Shown piece after piece: positions 58,933 through 64,000 of a DNA stretch of 64,000 nucleotides (position 1 is its first letter; each line of letters starts with the position of its first letter). The DNA comes from Rugalucina vietnamica. Lineage: Eukaryota; Mollusca; Bivalvia; Lucinida; Lucinidae. Position numbers and translations under genes: made by a program. The notes below the pieces were generated by a model, which did not search any database, was not told the DNA's origin, and was given only the letters and a program-made list of their open reading frames with translations. The stretch is from contig OZ024871.1 of NCBI GenBank assembly GCA_964017185.1, positions 64,298,866 through 64,362,865 on the forward strand. The letters run 5' to 3'.

Positions 58933-58984
58933 GTTAGTAAATATAAGACCTTCCATACATAGCTAAAGGCCAGCATACAAATGG

Positions 58985-59062
58985 CCTTGGAATCAGGGAA
59001 GGGTGTGGATATTGCCCAGGGGGAAAACTACAGGACATGCACCTCAGCTGTTTTCATCAGTG
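58985..59062 (+). pseudogene. Degenerate partial copy of the MHD1 exon
   Basis: The bases resemble the end of the preceding exon: 'GTGTGGATATTGCCCAGGGG' against 'ATGTGGATATTACCCAGGGT', then 'CACCTCAGCTG' against 'CACCTCAGCAG'. Translated, 'ALESGKGVDIAQGENYRTCT' parallels '[20 protein letters not shown]'. It lacks the exon's first half and a phase-compatible acceptor, so I call it a decayed local duplication rather than an alternative exon. Confidence 0.5.
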
Positions 59063-59103
59063 ATTACCTCTACCTTTTTACACAATGGTCAACCGACCTC
59101 AAA

Positions 59104-59141
59104 TCAGGTGAGTGTTTAAGGAGTCATTGTCCTCTAGCAAG
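59104..59141 (+). repeat. Relic of a family A 3' terminus at the array edge
   Basis: 'TCAGGTGAGTGTTTAAGGAG' and 'TCATTGTCCTCTAGC' resemble the family A end (TCAGGTGAGCGTTTACAGGA, CCATTGGTCCTCTGG). The minisatellite begins at GTCCTCTRGC, its first bases being those of the terminus. Confidence 0.6.
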
Positions 59142-62100
59142 AGCATAAGCCACTTGCCTCAAATTTTGTCCTCTGGCAAAGGCATAAGCTACTTGCCTCA
59201 AGTTTTGTCTTCTGGCAAAGGCATAGGCTACTTGCCTCAAGTTTTGTCCCCAGGAAAAGGCATAAGCTACTTGCCTCAAGTTAAGTCCTCTGGCAAAAGC
59301 ATAAGCTACTTGCCTCAAGTCTTGTCCTCTGGCAAAGGTATAAGCTACTTGCCTCAAGTTTTGTCCTCTGGCAAAGGCATAAGCTACTTGCCTCAAGTTT
59401 CGTCCTTTTGCAAAAGCATAGGCTACTTGCCTCAAGTTTAATAGTCTGGCAAAGGCATAAGCTACTTGCCTCAAGTTTTGTCCTCTGGCAAAGGCATAGG
59501 CTACTTGCCTCAAGTTTTGTCCTCTGGCAAAAGCATAAGCTACTTGCCTCAAGTTTTGTCCTCTGGTAAAAGGCATAAGCTACTTGCCTCAAGTTTTGTC
59601 CTCTGGCAAAGGCATAAGCTACTTGCCTCAAATATTGTCCTCTGGCAATGGCATAAGCTACTAGCCTCAAGTTTTGTCCTCTGGCAAAGGCATAAACTAC
59701 TTGCCTCAAGTTTAGTCCTCTGGCAAAAGCATAAGCTACTTGCCTCAAGTTTTGTCCTCTGGCAAAGTCATAAGCTACTTGCCACAAGTTGTGGCCTCTG
59801 GCAAAAACATAAGCTACTTGCCTCAAGTTTTGTCCTCTGGCAAAGGCATAAGCTACTTGCCTCAAGTTTTGGCCTCTGGCAAAAGCATAAACTACCTGCC
59901 TCAAGTTTTGTCCTCTGGCAAAGGCATAAGCTACATGCCTCAGGTTTTGGCCTCTGGCAAAGGCATAAGCTACTTGCCTCAAGTTTTGTCTTCTGGCAAA
60001 GGCATAAGCTGCTTGCCTCAAGTTTTGTCCTCTGGCAAAAGCATAAGCTACTTGCCTCAAGTTTTGTCCTCTGGCAAAAGCATAAGCTACTTGCCTCAAG
60101 TTTTGTCCTCTGGCAAAGGCACAAGTTTTGTCCTCTGACAAAGGCATAAGCTACTTGCCTCAAGTTTTGTCCACTGGCAAAGGCATAAGCTACTTGCCTC
60201 AAGTTTAGTCCTCTGGCAAAAGCATAAGCTACTTGCCTCAAGTTTTGTCCTCTGGCAAAGGCATAAGCTACTTGCCTCAAGTTTTGTCCTCTGGCAAAGG
60301 CATAAGCTACTTGCCTAAAGTTTTGGTCTCTGGCAAAGCATAAACTACTTGCCTCAAGTTTTGTCCTCTGGCAAAGGCATAAGCTTCTTGTCTCAAGGTT
60401 TGTCCTCTGGCAAAGGCATAAGCTACTGGCCTCAAGTTTTGGCCTCTGGCAAAAGCATAAACTACCTGCCTCAAGTTTTGTCCTCTGGCAAAGGCGAAAG
60501 CTACTTGCCTCAAGTTTTGGCCTCTGGCAAAGGCATAAGCTGATTGCCTCAACTTTTGTCCTCTGGCAAGAGTATAAGCTACTTGCCTCAAGTTTTGTCC
60601 TCTGGCAAAAACATAAGCTACTTGCCTCAAGTTTTGTCCTCTGGCAAAGGCATAAGCTACATGCCTCAAATTTTGGCCTCTGGCAAAGGCATAAGCTACT
60701 TGCTCAAGTTTTGTATTCTGGCAAAGCCATAAGCTACTTGCCTCAAGTTTTCTCCTCTGGCAAGAGCATAAGCTACTTGCCTCAAGTTTTGTCCTCTGGC
60801 AAAGGCTTAAGCTACTTGCCTCAAGTTTAGTCCTCTGGCAAAGGCATAAGCTTCTTGCCTCAAGTTTTGTCCTCTGGCAAAGGCATAAGCTACTTGCCTC
60901 AAGTTTTGTCCTCTGGCAAAGGCATAAGCTACTTGCCTCAAGTTTTGTTCTCTGGCAAAGCATAAACTACTTGCCTCAAGTTTTGTCCTCTGGCAAAGGC
61001 ATAACCTACTTGCCTCGAGGTTTGTCCTCTGGCAAAGGCATAAGCTACTGGCCTCAAGTTTTGGCCTCTGGCAAAAGCATAAACTACCTGCCTCAAGTTT
61101 TGTCCTCTGGCAAAGGCGAAAGCTACTTGCCTCAAGTTTTGGCCTCTGGCAAAGGCATAAGCTGCTTGCCTCAAGTTTTGTCCTCTGGCAAGAGCATAAG
61201 CTACTTGCCTCAAGTTTTGTCCTCTGGCAAAAACATAAGCTACTTGCCTCAAGTTTTGTCCTCTGGCAAAGGCATAAGCTACATGCCTCAAATTTTGGCC
61301 TCTGGCAAAGGCATAAGCTACTTGCTCAAGTTTTGTATTCTGGCAAAGCCATAAGCTACTTGCCTCAAGTTTTCTCCTCTGGCAAGAGCATAAGCTACTT
61401 GCCTCAAGTTTTGTCCTCTGGCAAAGGCTTAAGCTACTTGCCTCAAGTTTAGTCCTCTGGCAAAGGCATAAGCTTCTTGCCTCAAGTTTTGTCCTCTGGC
61501 AAAGGCATAAGCTACTTGCCTCAAGTTTTGTCCTCTGGCAAAGGCATAAGCTACTTGCCTCAAGTTTTGTTCTCTGGCAAAGCATAAACTACTTGCCTCA
61601 AGTTTTGTCCTCTGGCAAAGGCATAACCTACTTGCCTCGAGGTTTGTCCTCTGGCAAAGGCATAAGCTACTGGCCTCAAGTTTTGGCCTCTGGCAAAAGC
61701 ATAAACTACCTGCCTCAAGTTTTGTCCTCTGGCAAAGGCGAAAGCTACTTGCCTCAAGTTTTGGCCTCTGGCAAAGGCATAAGCTGCTTGCCTCAAGTTT
61801 TGTCCTCTGGCAAGAGCATAAGCTACTTGCCTCAAGTTTTGTCCTCTGGCAAAAACATAAGCTACTTGCCTCAAGTTTTGTCCTCTGGCAAAGGCATAAG
61901 CTACATGCCTCAGATTTTGGCCTCTGGCAAAGGCATAAGCTACTTGCTCATGTTTTGTATTCTGGCAAAGCCATAAGCTACTTGCCTCAAGTTTTGTCCT
62001 CTGGCAAAAGCATAAGCTACTTGCCTCAAGTTTTGTCCTCTGGCAAAGGCTTAAGCTACTTGCCTCAAGTTTAGTCCTCTGGCAAAGGCATAAGCTTCTT

Positions 62101-62510
62101 GCCTCAAGTTTTGTCCTCTGGCAAAGGCATAAGCTACTTGCCTCAAGTTTTGTCCTCTGGCAAAGGCATAACCTACTTGCCTCGAGGTTTGTCCTCTGGC
62201 AAAGGCATAAGCTACTGGCCTCAAGTTTTGGCCTCTGGCAAAAACATAAACTACCTGCCTCAAGTTTTGTCCTCTGGCAAAGGCATAAGCTACATGCCTC
62301 AAGTTTTGTCCTCTGGCACAGGCATAATAAGCTACTTGCCTCAAGTTTTGTATTCTGGCAAAGGCATAAGCTACTTGCCTCAAGTTTTGTCCTCTGGCAA
62401 GAGCATATGCTACTTGCCTCAAGTTTTGTCCTCTGGCAAAGGCATAAGCTACTTGCCTCAAGTTTTGTCCTCTGGCAAAGGCATAAGCTACTTGCCTCAG
62501 GTTTATTGTC
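59120..62510. repeat. 39-bp minisatellite, about 87 units, with higher-order repeat
   Basis: Unit TTTTGTCCTCTGGCAAAGGC plus ATAAGCTACTTGCCTCAAG. From 60326 a block of about 16 units recurs every 622 bp: the variants 'TCTCTGGCAAAGCATAAACT' (about 60328, 60950, 61572) and 'GTATTCTGGCAAAGCCATAA' (about 60710, 61332, 61954) repeat in register. Since 39 is a multiple of three, long frames with a 13-residue period are open on both strands; they are products of the array. Confidence 0.95.
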
Positions 62511-62706
62511 TAGCTATAATGTTTATCAAGATTCATGCTTTAATGTCTGTTTTTCTGGCCATAGAAACAAACCTGATTAAAGCATTGCATGTCAACTCTA
62601 ATTGTGTCTGATTAAATTGCATGTTCTAGATTTTAATCTTAATACAGAGCATCATTAGTTGTCACAAAGTATCAAGAATAAAGACTTGTCACATGCAAAT
62701 TTAAAT

Positions 62707-62928
62707 GAGCCACGACACGAGAAAACCGGTCTTTGGGGTTTCTGATCAGCACGAATCGGCCTGTATAGTCACAGGCTAGAAGCTTGAAATCTCGGAATTA
62801 AGAAGAAGAAAAATTGTACTATCAGTTTAGAGAAAACAAAGGCGCTGATCAGCTGCGCAGTTACTGCGAAGCTGATCTGCGCCTTTGTTTTCGCAGAGGC
62901 AAAATCTTGTTTTGTCACAATGCGGCTC
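62707..62928 (-). mobile_element. Family M MITE, inverted
   Basis: GAGCCACGACACGAGAAAAC to TTTTGTCACAATGCGGCTC; hairpin around CTGCGCAGTTACTGCGAAG. Shortened in the middle (TTTCTGATCAGCACGAATCG). Confidence 0.9.
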
Positions 62929-63173
62929 AAATCCTTAAAAAGTCTGCAGAGCCAAGTGCAAATCCATAAAATTTGATGACCTAGTTGAGCAGAGAATATG
63001 ATGTTACATAATGAAAATTGTGTCCTGCCAAGTTTGCCAACATCAAGGAAATAAGTTTGAAAAATGAAATTTTCAGGGAAAACTCTGATAGGGAAGTTTG
63101 CATTATTATTTGCAAATTCAGGGATAGGTCATGGACAAAAAACATTGAGGTTCAGGGATAAGTCGGGGATTTT

Positions 63174-64000
63174 TAGCTCACCTGAGCCGAAGGCTCACAA
63201 GGTCAGCTTATAGTATGATGGTCGAGCCGGCGTCCATGCGACCGTCCGTGCATGCGTTCACACTTTCAATCTTGAATATCTCTAAGACAACAAGGCCAAT
63301 CGCAATCAAATTTTATCTGAAGCATCATTGAGGAGGGGGAAAGGTTGCATTAGGTTTTGGGCTAGGTCGGATCAGAACTCTGGTTTCCATGGCAACAGAT
63401 AGCTCCCATTGAGTTATAATGGGGAAAATGTTGTGGCCACTCTAGCAACTTCATTTTTGAATGGATCTTCTTCATTCTTGTGGTAACAAGGACAACCATA
63501 ACATCTCGGATGAGTTCGAATTTTGGCCAGGTTCGATCTTAGATTGCGAAGTGAGCTGCCCTTGAGCATCTGGAAAAATCCCCATAGACTTATAATGGGG
63601 AAAATGTTGTGGCCACTCTAGCGCCTTTATTTTTCATTGGATCTTCTTCATTCTTGCAGGTAACAAGGACAATCATGATATCTTGTATGGGTTCGAATTT
63701 CAGCCAGATCCGACTTCTGACTGTGGAGTTAGCTGCCCTTGAGTGTTTGAAAAATCATTATTTTGTGTTGTGGCCACTCTAGCGCCTTCAATTTTGATCG
63801 GATCTTTTTCATACTTGGAAGTAAAAAGGATAGCCATAACATCTCGGATGAGTTTGAATTTCAGCCAGATCCGACCCTTGACTGCAGAGTTATCTGCCCT
63901 TGACTGTGTGAAAAATCAATATTTAGTGTTGTGGCCACTCTTGCGCCTTCATTTTTATTTGGATCTTCTTTATTTTTGGAAGTAAAAAGGACACCCATAA
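63174..64000 (+). mobile_element. Pearl/Helentron-like element with a different core, cut by window end
   Basis: The 5' end TAGCTCACCTGAGCCGAAGG and the following CGTCCGTGCATGCG zone match family A, but the tandem core differs: about 170-190-bp units with 'GGGGAAAATGTTGTGGCCAC', 'TCTAGCGCCTT', 'GGATCTTCTTCATTCTTG' and 'AACATCTCGGATGAGTT'. At least three units before 64000; the 3' end is outside the window. Confidence 0.8.

Noticed and set aside
57105..57144. Possible exon [13 protein letters not shown] with a good pyrimidine tract (and its copy at 57717)
   Set aside because: It ends in a phase that gives a stop when joined to the 58392 exon, and it shows no family similarity.
59073..59106. 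Possible next exon DYLYLFTQWSTDLKS with donor GTGAGT
   Set aside because: Following the phase-0 end of the 58932 exon it opens with TGA, and the donor coincides with a family A terminus.
59120..62510. CRISPR-like array
   Set aside because: Units are directly tandem with no unique spacers, and the genome is eukaryotic.
59124..62611. Frames of up to 288 codons on both strands (ARGQNLRQVAYAF, LPQVLSSGKGISY)
   Set aside because: A 39-bp repeat without stops is open on both strands. Nothing but the array supports translation.

Overview
This is a eukaryotic, intron-rich, AT-rich window that is mostly transposable elements. The repeat content points to a bivalve mollusc: subterminal-inverted-repeat elements with tandem cores like the bivalve 'pearl' elements, tRNA-derived SINEs, and very many palindromic MITEs. 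I cannot name the species. No prokaryotic gene organisation is present.

One host gene runs on the + strand from at least 11447 to at least 58932. I reconstructed 16 coding exons (2061 nt, 687 codons) with compatible splice phases and no internal stop. The protein resembles the BAIAP3 / UNC13D (Munc13-4) family of Ca2+-dependent exocytosis factors: an N-terminal helical stretch, a C2A domain with its acidic Ca2+ ligands, then the MUN region into MHD1. The first exon(s), the rest of MUN, MHD2 and C2B are not identified, and the 3' part should lie beyond position 64000.

Layout. 1-11446: no exon recognised; family C repeats, MITEs, a pearl/Helentron-like element (5551-7194) and a Mutator-like long-TIR element with a 9-bp target duplication (8952-10021). 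11447-12580: first two exons, MITEs and a SINE. 12857-19500: MITEs and a second pearl-like element that itself carries a TTAA-flanked insertion (15024-15975). 19502-24719: C2A exons around a nested pair of Helentron-like elements. 26463-30034: a 3.57-kb element with 25-bp perfect TIRs at a TA site, holding further insertions. 31688: third C2A exon. 32365-36191: a gag-only LTR retrotransposon with LTRs that look identical. 36459-42223: a third Helentron-like family, two interrupted MITEs, three exons and a four-level nest (MITE > family D > family A plus a LINE fragment). 42579-45700: one exon and many MITEs. 46290-48722: a 23-bp satellite. 50984-58932: MUN exons, with a 612-bp tandem duplication at 56599-57820. 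59120-62510: a 39-bp minisatellite with a 622-bp higher-order period. 62707-64000: a MITE and the start of another pearl-like element.

At least six of the 16 exons have a transposable-element end within about 30 bp of a splice site, and two are bracketed closely on both sides. That pattern, the nested Helentron-like elements and the dense long hairpins in one pre-mRNA are the most unusual aspects. I did not find a clearly new enzymatic or defence system. All alignments were done by eye.
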